A stretch of 64,000 nt of DNA from an uncultured Candidatus Melainabacteria bacterium (GTDB taxonomy: Bacteria > Cyanobacteriota > Vampirovibrionia > Gastranaerophilales > Gastranaerophilaceae). The DNA lies in NCBI GenBank assembly GCA_934747335.1, contig CAKVGS010000002.1, positions 56,017 through 120,016 of the forward strand, read 5' to 3'. The translations under genes were made by a program, and so were the position numbers. Positions 52,974 to 61,015 of the stretch are shown here, in pieces (the stretch's first letter is position 1; every line of letters begins with the position of its first letter). A model generated the notes under the pieces. The model ran no database searches. It saw only the letters and a list, made by a program, of their open reading frames with translations, and was not told the origin of the DNA.

Positions 52974-53737
52974 TGCTTCTTGCGGTTGATATCGGAAATA
53001 CAAATATTACACTCGGCGTGTTTGAAAACGAAAGTATTTTAGAAACTTTTCGCTTGGCGTCAGATAAAGAACTTCCACAGGAAGAGTATGAAATTTTACT
53101 TCATTCTTTGTTTAAAAAATACGATATAACTGCATGCATGATTGCGTCAGTTGTTGATGAATTGAGCAAGGTTTTGAAGCGTGCGTGCGATAACGTTTTT
53201 CACATCAACTCATTGCTTTTGTCGCCAAAATTGAATTTGGGAATTAAGATTAGGCTTAAAAATCCGAAAGAAGCCGGTGCGGATAGAATAGCGAACGCCT
53301 GTGGTGCTTATGTTTTATATTCTAAACCTGCAATTATTGTCGATTTAGGCACGGCAACAACGTTTGATATTATTAATAAAGACGGCGATTTTGTTGGCGG
53401 TGTTATTATGCCGGGGCTCAATTTGCAATTTAGGGCTTTGAATAAAAGCACTTCAAAACTGCCTAAAATCGAACCTGATACCGTTAGTAAAGCTATTGGA
53501 GATAACACGGCAGATGCAATACTTTCAGGTGTAATCAGGGGTTCTGCCTGCGCTATTGAAGGTTTGATTGAACAATGCGAAAAAGAACTTGGCGAAAAAG
53601 CCTGCATTATTGCAACCGGCGGTTATTCAGGATTGATTGCAAAATACATGACCCGCGAATTTGATTTTGTAAACCCTTATTTGACGTTGGAAGGGTTGAG
53701 ATTTTTGTATGAACTTAATAAAGAAGTTGACAGTTGA
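52973..53737 (+). CDS. coaX: Type III pantothenate kinase
   Basis: CoaX phosphorylates pantothenate in the first step of coenzyme A synthesis; the type III enzyme resists CoA feedback and needs a monovalent cation. The 254-residue protein has the ASKHA phosphate loop LLAVDIGNTNITLGVF, GADRIANACGAY, IIVDLGTATTFDII and GGVIMPGL. The ATG overlaps the preceding stop (TAATG). Its final residues (KEVDS) and TGA lie inside the left arm of a family E palindrome, so the C terminus is partly repeat-encoded. Confidence 0.95.
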   Translation: MLLAVDIGNTNITLGVFENESILETFRLASDKELPQEEYEILLHSLFKKYDITACMIASVVDELSKVLKRACDNVFHINSLLLSPKLNLGIKIRLKNPKEAGADRIANACGAYVLYSKPAIIVDLGTATTFDIINKDGDFVGGVIMPGLNLQFRALNKSTSKLPKIEPDTVSKAIGDNTADAILSGVIRGSACAIEGLIEQCEKELGEKACIIATGGYSGLIAKYMTREFDFVNPYLTLEGLRFLYELNKEVDS

Positions 53738-53857
53738 AAGTGGATAGTTGAAAATTGTTAAAAATATTACAAAAAAATACGTTCAATATTGGACGTATTT
53801 TTTGTATTAATATGGTGCACTGCACCAAAACAACTATCCACTTTCAACTGTCAACTG
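53724..53857. repeat. Family E palindrome providing the coaX stop codon
   Basis: The arm at 53724-53750 is complementary to 53831-53857 over 25 of 27 positions and is nearly identical to the arms at 44380. The left arm contains the coaX stop; tandem GTTGAAAG-type extensions beyond the right arm contain the stop of the convergent HAD gene. The centre has a small hairpin, AAATACGT..ACGTATTT, and GGTGCACTGCACC. Confidence 0.85.
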
Positions 53858-53864
53858 TCAACTT

Positions 53865-54560
53865 TCAACTTCCAATTGATAAAGCTAAATCACCTTCAAA
53901 CATCTTTCTATCAATCTCATCAAAGCTTTTAATAATTGATGAAACACCATCAATATTTTGATAGAATTCAATCGGTTCAAGTGATGCAATTGCAATAATT
54001 CTACCGATTCCTGCGGATTTTGCGGCATTAATTCCCGCAATCGCGTCTTCTACTACAACGCAATCTTTCGGATTTAAACCGATTTTATCCGCTGCAATCA
54101 TGAAAATATCAGGTGCAGGTTTTCCCGGGATTTTGCCGTTTGAGTAGACGATTTTATCCACATCAAACCAACGCGGAAGGTCGAATTCTTTTATATAAAA
54201 CTCGACATTATCCCATTCGGACATAGTGGCAATTGTTCTTGGAATATTGTTTTCTTTTAAAAAGTCCAAGAATTCAATCGCGCCCGGTGCTAATTTAAAA
54301 TTTTCTCTATCTATCAAGCATTGTTTTCTGTACAAAGCTTCTTTTTCTTTTGCATATTTTTCAACCATTTCAGGAGTAGGTTTTTTGCCTATTGCATACT
54401 CGATGATGTCTTCGTTTGTATGTCCGAACATTTTTTCACGCATTTCTTCATCCGTGAATGCAGTTCCTCTCAAAATCTTAGAAAAATCTCTCCAAGCGTC
54501 GTAGTGGAGCTTGGAATCCCAATATAATGTTCCGTTAAAATCAAAAATAATACCCTTCAT
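53865..54560 (-). CDS. HAD-superfamily hydrolase, beta-phosphoglucomutase-like, DxN variant
   Basis: The 231-residue protein has HAD motif I as IIFDFNGTL, motif II around TIATMS, the motif III lysine in NGKIPGKPAPDIF and motif IV VVVEDAIAGINAA with a four-helix cap between I and II. The usual second Asp of DxDGT, the general acid/base, is Asn. That substitution occurs in several HAD phosphatase groups, so the protein may be a phosphatase of unknown substrate rather than a mutase. An upstream in-frame ATG at 54569 is a possible alternative start. Divergent from the PilZ gene. Confidence 0.8.
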   Translation of the reverse strand: MKGIIFDFNGTLYWDSKLHYDAWRDFSKILRGTAFTDEEMREKMFGHTNEDIIEYAIGKKPTPEMVEKYAKEKEALYRKQCLIDRENFKLAPGAIEFLDFLKENNIPRTIATMSEWDNVEFYIKEFDLPRWFDVDKIVYSNGKIPGKPAPDIFMIAADKIGLNPKDCVVVEDAIAGINAAKSAGIGRIIAIASLEPIEFYQNIDGVSSIIKSFDEIDRKMFEGDLALSIGS

Positions 54561-54623
54561 AGATACCATTTTGGCGCAAAATTTGTTATAATACAAGTGG
54601 ATATAATAGGAATTAGAACACGA

Positions 54624-55247
54624 ATGAAATTTAATCTTAATTTGGATAATATCAATTATATCAAAATTGTTTATAAAGACAAAAGCGACAACACTTGCTG
54701 TACAAAAGCCGCAATCAAGAATATGAGTGAGAGAGAGATTTTTGCTTGCGCTAAATTTGAGGAAGGTTTGAATATAGAAACGCCTCAGGAAATTTCTTTG
54801 AGTTTTGTTTGCGAAAACGGTTTATATCGAACAAATACTACTCTTAAATACCTTGAAAAGGATGCACCGTATATTTATTTTGGCATTAAGACTCCACTTG
54901 GTTTGGAGTATCAACAAAACCGAGAATATTTCAGAGTTCGCATGGAAGAAGATGTTATTTTGACTTTTGACAAAACTTCTCTTCCTTGCAAAATGCATGA
55001 TATTTCAGCGAACGGAATTCGCGTGGTTTTGCCGAAAAAAATTGAAATTCCAAAAGAAATTACGCTCGATATTCTTTTTAGTCCGAAGAATATCAAGACA
55101 AAGGCAAAATTCATCAGATTGGATAACGAAGATAACATTTTGAAAGCTTCGTTTGAATTTATCAGTATTTCTGCTTCCGATACTGATTTGATTTCGCAAA
55201 AATGCATTCAAAAACAACTTGAGTATAAAAGAAGCGTGAAAGCTTAA
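54624..55247 (+). CDS. PilZ-domain c-di-GMP-binding protein (YcgR-like)
   Basis: The 207-residue protein has an N-terminal YcgR-type domain and a C-terminal PilZ domain with both c-di-GMP signatures: RxxxR in NREYFRVRM (about residue 99) and DISANG (D/NxSxxG, about residue 127). YcgR-like proteins bind the flagellar rotor and slow it when c-di-GMP rises, which suits a cell with fliG and fliF in the same window. The ATG at 54624 is preferred over a GTG at 54597; two TATAAT boxes lie at 54587 and 54602. Confidence 0.85.
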   Translation: MKFNLNLDNINYIKIVYKDKSDNTCCTKAAIKNMSEREIFACAKFEEGLNIETPQEISLSFVCENGLYRTNTTLKYLEKDAPYIYFGIKTPLGLEYQQNREYFRVRMEEDVILTFDKTSLPCKMHDISANGIRVVLPKKIEIPKEITLDILFSPKNIKTKAKFIRLDNEDNILKASFEFISISASDTDLISQKCIQKQLEYKRSVKA

Positions 55248-55261
55248 TTTTGAGAGCGTTA

Positions 55262-55777
55262 TTATTTGTTTAAATACTTCGTTACTAAATTCTCAAAAAA
55301 CTGTCTTCTTGGCGATGTTTTGATTTCTTTTTGTGCATTTTTGCCAAGAACTTCTTTCAAATTATTTTGATAAAGAAGGTCAACCATCGCGTCAACTTTG
55401 CTCAAATCAGCGCTTGTGCCTTCACGAACTTTTTCTAGCTCGCCGTTATCTAAAAATTTAGCGCCGCAAGTATTGCAAACATCAATTTCAACGCCGCCTC
55501 TGCCTGAACCCATTTTAACCATAGGAACATTACAGATAGGACAAATACGAACGTCTGATTCATCAACCTTTGCAAATTCTTTTTCTTTAATTGCATTGAG
55601 AATTTCATCAGCACTTTCATGAGCTTCATCAAACTTTTCTAACTCTCGGTTATCAAAAAATATTCCGCCACAACCGTTCAAACAAATATCAATATTAATG
55701 CCTTTTTCTTCATCAAAAACTTTTACCATCTCTTTGCCACACGCAGGACAGTTTATTGTTTGTTTATTATCGCTCAT
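55262..55777 (-). CDS. Double zinc-ribbon (zf-TFIIB-like) protein
   Basis: The 171-residue protein has two similar modules: CPACGKEMVKV..DICLNGCGGIFFDNREL (about 10-47) and CPICNVPMVKM..DVCNTCGAKFLDNGEL (about 79-114). Each carries CxxC plus a second Cys pair, the PF13453 zf-TFIIB pattern. The rest is helical. Function unknown; binding of nucleic acid or metal are possibilities. AAGG lies about 10 nt before the ATG. It is convergent with the PilZ gene and in line with the leuD-like gene. Confidence 0.82.
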   Translation of the reverse strand: MSDNKQTINCPACGKEMVKVFDEEKGINIDICLNGCGGIFFDNRELEKFDEAHESADEILNAIKEKEFAKVDESDVRICPICNVPMVKMGSGRGGVEIDVCNTCGAKFLDNGELEKVREGTSADLSKVDAMVDLLYQNNLKEVLGKNAQKEIKTSPRRQFFENLVTKYLNK

Positions 55778-55795
55778 TTATGTGTACCTTTCTAA

Positions 55796-56290
55796 TTATC
55801 CTAGCACCAAATCCCCATTCTTCTTAATATGTTCAATCAATCCGCCATCTTCAAGCAGCTTAATCATAACATCAGGTAGCGGTTCAATTGCTGTAATTGT
55901 GCCTTTTGTAAGATTTTTTAATGTGCCAGCTTTGATGTCCAAATCTAATTCGTCACCTGCATCAATCCCGTCAGTATCGCATTCGATAGCTAAAAGTCCG
56001 ATGTTGATTGCGTTTCTGTAAAAAATTCTTGCGAATGATTTTGCTATAACAGCACCAACACCCGCAATTTTAATGATTTGCGGTGCGTGTTCTCTGGAAG
56101 AACCCAATCCAAAATTGTTACCTGCAACTACAAAATCGCCTTTTTTCATATTTTTTGCAAAGTTTTCATCCGCATCCTCTAAAACGTGTTTAGAAAATTC
56201 TTGCAAATCAGAACGCAAGTGAAATAAACGCCCGGGTGCAATATGGTCTGTTGAAATATTATCGCCGAATTTAAAAGCTTTTCCTTGCAT
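55796..56290 (-). CDS. leuD: Aconitase-superfamily small subunit (LeuD-like)
   Basis: The 164-residue swivel-domain protein has GDNISTDHIAPGR, the substrate-recognition segment NNFGLGSSREHAP and KSFARIFYRNAINIGLL, as in 3-isopropylmalate dehydratase small subunits of the short (LeuD2/HacB) type. It would need a LeuC large subunit, which is not adjacent: the neighbours are dnaN and a zinc-ribbon gene. It might instead serve homoaconitase or a related dehydratase; the short archaeal-type subunits overlap in sequence. AAGGAG lies 6 nt before the ATG. Confidence 0.85.
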   Translation of the reverse strand: MQGKAFKFGDNISTDHIAPGRLFHLRSDLQEFSKHVLEDADENFAKNMKKGDFVVAGNNFGLGSSREHAPQIIKIAGVGAVIAKSFARIFYRNAINIGLLAIECDTDGIDAGDELDLDIKAGTLKNLTKGTITAIEPLPDVMIKLLEDGGLIEHIKKNGDLVLG

Positions 56291-56329
56291 ATAATCTCCT
56301 TCTTTTAAGTCAATAAGTGAATGAGTAAA

Positions 56330-56357
56330 GTAGGTTGGGCAGGTATGCCCAACCTAC
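56330..56357. terminator. GTAGGTTGGGC hairpin between dnaN and leuD (family D)
   Basis: GTAGGTTGGGC and GCCCAACCTAC pair perfectly around AGGTAT. The same hairpin occurs at 5477, 62718 and 63520 in variant form. It may end dnaN transcription, though the T run on the minus strand is weak. Confidence 0.55.
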
Positions 56358-56371
56358 ATTCTATATTTTTA

Positions 56372-57493
56372 TTAGCTTCTCAACTGAACCGGCATAACAA
56401 GATAAATATAATCTTCGTCAGAAACCGGCGCAAACACTGTTGCTGAAAGTGAAGAATTCAATTCAACTTTAATTTCTTCTGATTCAACAATTTTTAAGAA
56501 CTCAAGAATAAATTTGTAATTGAAAGCAATCGCAAGCGGTTCGCCCATATATTGAATATCAATTTCATCTTGAGAATTACCCGCATCAGGTGAATCACCT
56601 GAAAGCTTAAGCGTGTTATCAATGAATTCAAACTTAACAATGCTGTTCTTTTCGTTAACCATAACCGCAACTCTTTCAAGCGCAGAAATCAAATCACCTT
56701 TATTAACTGTCGCAGTCTTAGGGAAAGATTGTGGAATAAGTTGGTTATATTTTGGGAATTGACCTTGCATAAGACGAGTAACAATCTTTGTTTTGTCAAT
56801 TGTTATAACAATTTTCTTCATTTCTTTGCAAATCTTGATTGAATCAGAATCAGCCAACAAAGAAATTTTTGACAATTCAGCTAAAACTTTTGAAGAAAGA
56901 AGCATTTCAAATGGTTTTTCTTCATCAGTAGAAGCGTTCTTAACAACCTCTCTAACACGTGCAAGTCTGTTACCATCAGTTGCAGCCATTTCTAAAATGT
57001 TTTTGTTGACTTCACAAACTACACCTGAAAGAAGGTTGTTTGTTTCGTATCCTGCGGCTGCTGAAACAACTTCTCTGATTGCTTTTGTAAAAGGTTTTGT
57101 TTCAATTTCCATGCAATCGGTTTCGGCAATATTTTCTTCAACTTGCGGGAATTCGTTTGCAGAAATACCAATAATATCAAATTTAGAGTTTTTACAAGTT
57201 ATTGTTGCAGTTGAGCCGTTTAATTCTAAGTTAATAAATTCATCATTTAATCTTGAAAGAATTTCACCAAGCTTTTTGGCAGGAAGCGTAAATCTGCCTT
57301 CTGTTTCAACATTGGCATCAATAACCGTGATAATTGATAAATCAAAATCTGTTGCAGTAAGCTTGATTTGATTTGAGCCTAGAGTTTCGATCAAAACATT
57401 GGCTAAAACCGGCTGAAGGCCTTTAACAACTGTTGCTCTTTCTACAATTTTAATCCCGTTTAACAAGTCATCTTTATTTGCAACAAATTTCAT
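56372..57493 (-). CDS. dnaN: DNA polymerase III beta subunit (sliding clamp)
   Basis: DnaN is the ring-shaped clamp that gives the replicative polymerase processivity. The 373-residue length and three-fold layout fit, with MKFVANKDDLLNGI at the start, NRLARV in domain II and the C-terminal YIYLVMPVQLR. GTGGGG lies upstream of the ATG at 57493. Neither dnaA nor recF is adjacent and I see no DnaA-box cluster, so the origin of replication is not evident here. Confidence 0.96.
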   Translation of the reverse strand: MKFVANKDDLLNGIKIVERATVVKGLQPVLANVLIETLGSNQIKLTATDFDLSIITVIDANVETEGRFTLPAKKLGEILSRLNDEFINLELNGSTATITCKNSKFDIIGISANEFPQVEENIAETDCMEIETKPFTKAIREVVSAAAGYETNNLLSGVVCEVNKNILEMAATDGNRLARVREVVKNASTDEEKPFEMLLSSKVLAELSKISLLADSDSIKICKEMKKIVITIDKTKIVTRLMQGQFPKYNQLIPQSFPKTATVNKGDLISALERVAVMVNEKNSIVKFEFIDNTLKLSGDSPDAGNSQDEIDIQYMGEPLAIAFNYKFILEFLKIVESEEIKVELNSSLSATVFAPVSDEDYIYLVMPVQLRS

Positions 57494-57598
57494 CTGATAC
57501 ACCCCACGATATAGTATTTACAGAGTAATTTTAATACAAATATATTTAATTTACAAGAAAACTTGCAAGATAAACTTGCAAGCCACAAATGCAAAACA

Positions 57599-57626
57599 GT
57601 TAATGGTGCAAAAAATTGTACCCTAC
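57599..57626. repeat. Solo arm of family A element upstream of dnaN
   Basis: One mismatch (GTACC for GCACC) to the 28-bp left arm at 18212. It stands alone in the 210-bp gap between dnaN and the next gene. Confidence 0.8.
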
Positions 57627-57703
57627 CCTTCTATTCTTGCCAAATAAAAAATTATTTAAAACAATTTTGCACTTTCCATTAAAAAACACCATTTATTGAA
57701 CAA

Positions 57704-58510
57704 CTAATCATTCAATTTTTCCACATACTTTGTCAAAAACTTTTTGCCAAGCATTGTTCCGCCGACAAGAGAGGTGAAAATTATCGGAACACGATAGATT
57801 GTGCGCATTTTCTTTGTCAATGTACTTGATGTAGACAAGAAAAACAGAGGAAGCATTGAGTCATTAATCATACATTTTGTCGTATGTTGTAATCTTTTAT
57901 CAAACTCTTTTTCTTTTGCTAGCTCTATCGCTTGTGTACCGATTAAACCCGTTGTAAAAATCTTCATTTGTGGCATATCGGTTATTCTGGAATACATTTC
58001 TTCTTTTGTATCTTTATCAACAATTCTTTCAATATTACTATCAATATACTTTCTGATTTTAGTTTTTTCGTGCACGTGGTTTCTTGTCGTTCTATTAGGT
58101 TGTTCAAAACCTGTTTTTGAAAGCAAGTAATCCATTCCCAAAGCACCCAAAATTCCAGAAGCGAACAAAGTAAAACTTGATAAAAAGTTTTTCAAAATTG
58201 ATTTTGTGTAATCAAGAGAAGTTTGAACATTTTTTACTTTACTCAAATGCAAAATCTTTTCAGAAGTTTTGTGAATAGTGTTGTGGTACCATTTACTGTT
58301 ACGAGCTTTGTTGGTAAGCCCTCTTTCTGCAAGCATCCCCATCGCAGAGCCTGCCAATACAACAGAATCTTTGATAAGGAATTTTTTCTTATACTTATCA
58401 TCTGCTATTTTATAATCGTCATATATTTTATACCCGCCACTTGCTAAAAATATTGACGCGGATAAGTATGGTGAATTAATTATGTTGTTGAATGTCTTAC
58501 CGATTTTCAT
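57704..58510 (-). CDS. Hypothetical membrane-associated protein
   Basis: Unrecognised 268-residue protein starting MKIGKTFNNIINSPYLSASI. Two or three weakly hydrophobic segments (about 13-27, 48-62, 105-125) and a C-terminal one (about 222-262) alternate with Lys-rich stretches. Its tail, with TSLVGGTMLGKKFLTKYVEK, vaguely resembles the C terminus of the 61246 protein (SLASIGLSKIGSTADKLVTKY). No catalytic motif seen. Single gene, convergent with nothing; upstream promoter not clear. Confidence 0.6.
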   Translation of the reverse strand: MKIGKTFNNIINSPYLSASIFLASGGYKIYDDYKIADDKYKKKFLIKDSVVLAGSAMGMLAERGLTNKARNSKWYHNTIHKTSEKILHLSKVKNVQTSLDYTKSILKNFLSSFTLFASGILGALGMDYLLSKTGFEQPNRTTRNHVHEKTKIRKYIDSNIERIVDKDTKEEMYSRITDMPQMKIFTTGLIGTQAIELAKEKEFDKRLQHTTKCMINDSMLPLFFLSTSSTLTKKMRTIYRVPIIFTSLVGGTMLGKKFLTKYVEKLND

Positions 58511-58631
58511 GCCAGTGTTTTTTCCATTTATATAAATACATCAAAAAAAATTTTTTTGTCAGTATTTATTTAAATTTCAAATACCAACTTGTCTAATTGA
58601 TTTCATTTACTAAATTTTCAATAATTTGAGT

Positions 58632-59981
58632 ATGAAAATTATTATAATTGGTGGTGTTGCAGCAGGTGCAAAAGCGGCTGCTAAATCAAAAAGAATACTT
58701 CCTGATGCAGAAGTTCACATTTATACGCAAGATACACATGTATCCTATTCTTCTTGTGGACTTCCATATTATATTGCAGGGGATTTTGCGGACTGGCATA
58801 AGCTTATAGTCAGAACAAAAGAAGAATTCGAAAAAAGCGGAATCGGTATCCATTTAGAACACCGTGTTACAAAAATTTTGCCTGCGGATAAAAAAATTTT
58901 GGTAAAAAATCTCAATACAAATACTTGCGAGTTTGTCGAATACGATAAACTTATTATTGCGACAGGCTCACATCCGTTTATACCCGAAATCAAAAACAGC
59001 AACCTGAAAAATATTTATACGGTAAGAACTTTGGAAGACGGTATAAATATTCGCAAAAAAATGGAAGAGTCAAAAAATATTACGATTATCGGTGGTGGCT
59101 ATATCGCAATAGAAATGATTGAAGCGTTTGTAAAAAACGGTAAAAACGTTACTCTGATTGAACGTTTGCCATTTATACTGTCTGTTTTTGATGAAGATAT
59201 TTCTTCACTTATCCAAACTTTTATTCTCGAAAACTCCGATAACTTAGTCAAAATTATAAACGAAGATTTTGTAACCGAATTTGTCGGAGAAGAAGAAGTA
59301 AGAGGTGTTTTGACCTTAAAGGGTTCGGGTATTGAAACCGATATGGTAGTCGTGTCAACAGGTGTGCGCCCGAGTGTCGACATTGCAAAAGAAGCAGGAA
59401 TCGAACTTGGTGCAACAGGCGCGATAAGAGTAAACAGTAGAATGCAAACCAATATTGCCGATATTTATGCTTGCGGAGATTGCGTTGAAAAAATCAATAT
59501 GATATCAAATTCGCCAATGTGGCTTCCTTTGGGTTCTACGGCCAATAAAGAAGGGCGTGTTGCAGCAATTAATGCTTGTGGTGGAGTGGAAGATTTTGAA
59601 GGAATTTTAGGTTCAGCTGTGTTGAGATATCACGCAATGGCAATTTCTATGACAGGATTAACAGAAAAAGCTGCACAAAGACTTGGCTATGATACAGTTT
59701 CGGTCGTTATAACCAAACGTGACAAAGCAGGCTACATGCCGGAAGTCAAAAACGTTACACTAAAACTTGTTGCAGACAGGCGTTCGCACAAAGTTTTAGG
59801 TGCACAAGCTATCGGAGATGGTGACGCAGATAAGCGCGTAAATACGGTTTCTGTTGGTCTGTTAAGCGGAATGAGAGTTGAAGACTTGTTAGACGTGGAT
59901 TTAACCTACGCTCCGCCATTTTCAACAAGTATTGATATTTTGATTTCTGCTGCCAGAATTTTAAAATCAAAACTAAATTAA
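58632..59981 (+). CDS. FAD-dependent pyridine nucleotide-disulfide oxidoreductase (CoA-disulfide reductase/NADH oxidase type)
   Basis: The 449-residue flavoprotein starts MKIIIIGGVAAGAKAAAKSKR (FAD-binding Rossmann fold) and has the single redox cysteine in SYSSCGLPYYIAG (about residue 42), the NAD-binding loop IIGGGYIAIEMIEA (about 155-168) and the second FAD motif IYACGDCVE. SxxSCGLPYY marks the group with one catalytic Cys, which uses either CoA-disulfide or oxygen as acceptor. The exact substrate cannot be told. Probable role: thiol or oxygen detoxification in an anaerobe. Confidence 0.88.
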   Translation: MKIIIIGGVAAGAKAAAKSKRILPDAEVHIYTQDTHVSYSSCGLPYYIAGDFADWHKLIVRTKEEFEKSGIGIHLEHRVTKILPADKKILVKNLNTNTCEFVEYDKLIIATGSHPFIPEIKNSNLKNIYTVRTLEDGINIRKKMEESKNITIIGGGYIAIEMIEAFVKNGKNVTLIERLPFILSVFDEDISSLIQTFILENSDNLVKIINEDFVTEFVGEEEVRGVLTLKGSGIETDMVVVSTGVRPSVDIAKEAGIELGATGAIRVNSRMQTNIADIYACGDCVEKINMISNSPMWLPLGSTANKEGRVAAINACGGVEDFEGILGSAVLRYHAMAISMTGLTEKAAQRLGYDTVSVVITKRDKAGYMPEVKNVTLKLVADRRSHKVLGAQAIGDGDADKRVNTVSVGLLSGMRVEDLLDVDLTYAPPFSTSIDILISAARILKSKLN

Positions 59982-59995
59982 TTTAAAAAATGTGT

Positions 59996-60001
59996 TAAAA
60001 T
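59996..60001 (+). promoter_or_regulatory. TGT-extended -10 box before yidD
   Basis: TGTTAAAAT ends 8 nt before the ATG at 60010. No ribosome-binding site, so a leaderless or near-leaderless mRNA is predicted. Confidence 0.5.
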
Positions 60002-60009
60002 AAGACAGT

Positions 60010-60228
60010 ATGATTAAACAGTTTGTCTTATTTTTAATCAAAATTTATCAGAAATTTTCTGCTTTGACTCCGCCAAGATGCAGGTTTTATCCGACTTGTT
60101 CGGAGTATATGAAGCAGGCGATAATACGCTTTGGAGTTTTGAGAGGCGGGATTTTGGGAATTAAGAGAATTGTAAAATGTCATCCGTTGAATGAAGGTGG
60201 ATATGATCCTGTGCCGGATGAGATTTGA
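60010..60228 (+). CDS. yidD: Membrane protein insertion efficiency factor YidD
   Basis: The 72-residue protein has the YidD pattern: LFLIKIYQKFSALTPPRCRF, YPTCSEYMKQAI, GGILGIKRIVKCHPLNEGGYDPVP. YidD sits at the membrane and helps YidC/Sec insert proteins. In most bacteria it lies between rnpA and yidC; here it is alone, followed at once by a near-perfect palindrome. Confidence 0.95.
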   Translation: MIKQFVLFLIKIYQKFSALTPPRCRFYPTCSEYMKQAIIRFGVLRGGILGIKRIVKCHPLNEGGYDPVPDEI

Positions 60229-60230
60229 AT

Positions 60231-60356
60231 GTTGATAAGACCCTCTCCCCTCCCCCGAGGGAGGGAGCTAAAGTCATTCAATTATAGCAAAACTTCTTGC
60301 ATTTAATTAACGCAATTCACTCCCTCCCTCGGGGGAGGGGAGAGGGTCTTATTAAC
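60231..60356. repeat. Palindromic element with 37-bp arms (family C)
   Basis: Arms 60231-60267 and 60320-60356 are complementary over 37 bp with one mismatch (GTTGAT against GTTAAT). Each is GC-rich (AAGACCCTCTCCCC..) inside AT-rich DNA and has its own inner palindrome CCTCCC..GGGAGG. It fills nearly the whole gap between yidD and the kinase gene. Related arms occur at 24675/25250, about 1078 and about 63602. Confidence 0.88.
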
Positions 60357-60375
60357 TTAAAAGAAAGGATTTAAC

Positions 60376-60894
60376 ATGCTAATAATTTTTTCAGGAAAAC
60401 AATATTCGGGCAAAGACACTGCTGCAAAGATTTTGATGGAAGCAATGCCAAGTTTTAGACGTTGCGCGATGGGCGATATTATCAAAATTGAATACGCACA
60501 AAAACACGGTTTGACTTATGAAGAAATAGAAGCTAATAAAGCTAATTATCGTCAGGGTTTAATTGATTTAGGCAATTGGGGCAGAATGCAAAGTCCTGAT
60601 TATTGGCTTGATAAGATTGTTGCTCAAAAAGGCGATATTGTTGTAACGGATGTTAGAATTAAGCACGAATACGAAGTTTTTAAAAAAGCAGGAGCAATTT
60701 CAATAAGAGTTGACGCGGATAGAAAAATTCGAGAAACAAGAGGCGGAAAACTTATTGGAGAAAATGACGTTACAGAAGTTGATTTGGATGATGTATCTGA
60801 TTGGGATTATCGCATTGAAAACAACGAAAATTACGATTCTTTGAAACAAAAAGTTTTGCTGATTGTAGAAGATATTATAACGAATTTAAAGTAG
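60376..60894 (+). CDS. Small P-loop kinase (phosphomevalonate/nucleoside monophosphate kinase-like)
   Basis: The 172-residue protein has a P-loop in IIFSGKQYSGKDTAAKIL, then IKIEYAQKHGLTYEEIE, DLGNWGRMQSPDYWLDKIV, VVTDVRIKHEYEVFKKAGA with ISIRVDADRKIRETR, and DWDYRIENN near the end. This order of motifs resembles the animal-type phosphomevalonate kinase and dNMP kinase group of the adenylate kinase-like fold. The substrate is unknown. AAGAAAGG lies upstream of the ATG. Its stop codon overlaps the -35 of the next small locus. Confidence 0.75.
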   Translation: MLIIFSGKQYSGKDTAAKILMEAMPSFRRCAMGDIIKIEYAQKHGLTYEEIEANKANYRQGLIDLGNWGRMQSPDYWLDKIVAQKGDIVVTDVRIKHEYEVFKKAGAISIRVDADRKIRETRGGKLIGENDVTEVDLDDVSDWDYRIENNENYDSLKQKVLLIVEDIITNLK

Positions 60895-60920
60895 ACAAAT
60901 TGGAAAATCTATTATAAAAT
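60892..60920 (+). promoter_or_regulatory. Promoter of the small peptide mRNA
   Basis: TAGACA (60892-60897), a 17-bp spacer and TAAAAT (60915-60920). The predicted start is about 60926-60927, exactly where the GTAGGGT that can pair with the mRNA 3' end begins. Confidence 0.6.
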
Positions 60921-60931
60921 TATCACGTAGG

Positions 60932-61015
60932 GTAAAAGTAATCCATTACTTTCTTCTTAGCCACAATCTACACTTGGACAAAAGCTAATGAAAGGAGGTA
61001 AGAGCTATGTTGATA
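60932..61015 (-). ncRNA. Predicted antisense RNA (candidate antitoxin) to the 25-residue peptide mRNA
   Basis: On the minus strand, TTAACA (61050-61045), a 17-bp spacer and TATTAT (61027-61022) form a promoter inside the peptide gene. Transcription from about 61015 would cross the start codon, the ribosome-binding site and the leader. It would end at a hairpin, AAAGTAA-TGGA-TTACTTT with a short T run, at about 60934-60951. The product would be about 80 nt and fully complementary to the toxin-like leader. Confidence 0.55.

Noticed and set aside
56291..57700. Replication origin near dnaN
   Set aside because: No dnaA gene and no cluster of DnaA boxes or AT-rich unwinding region beyond the general AT-richness.
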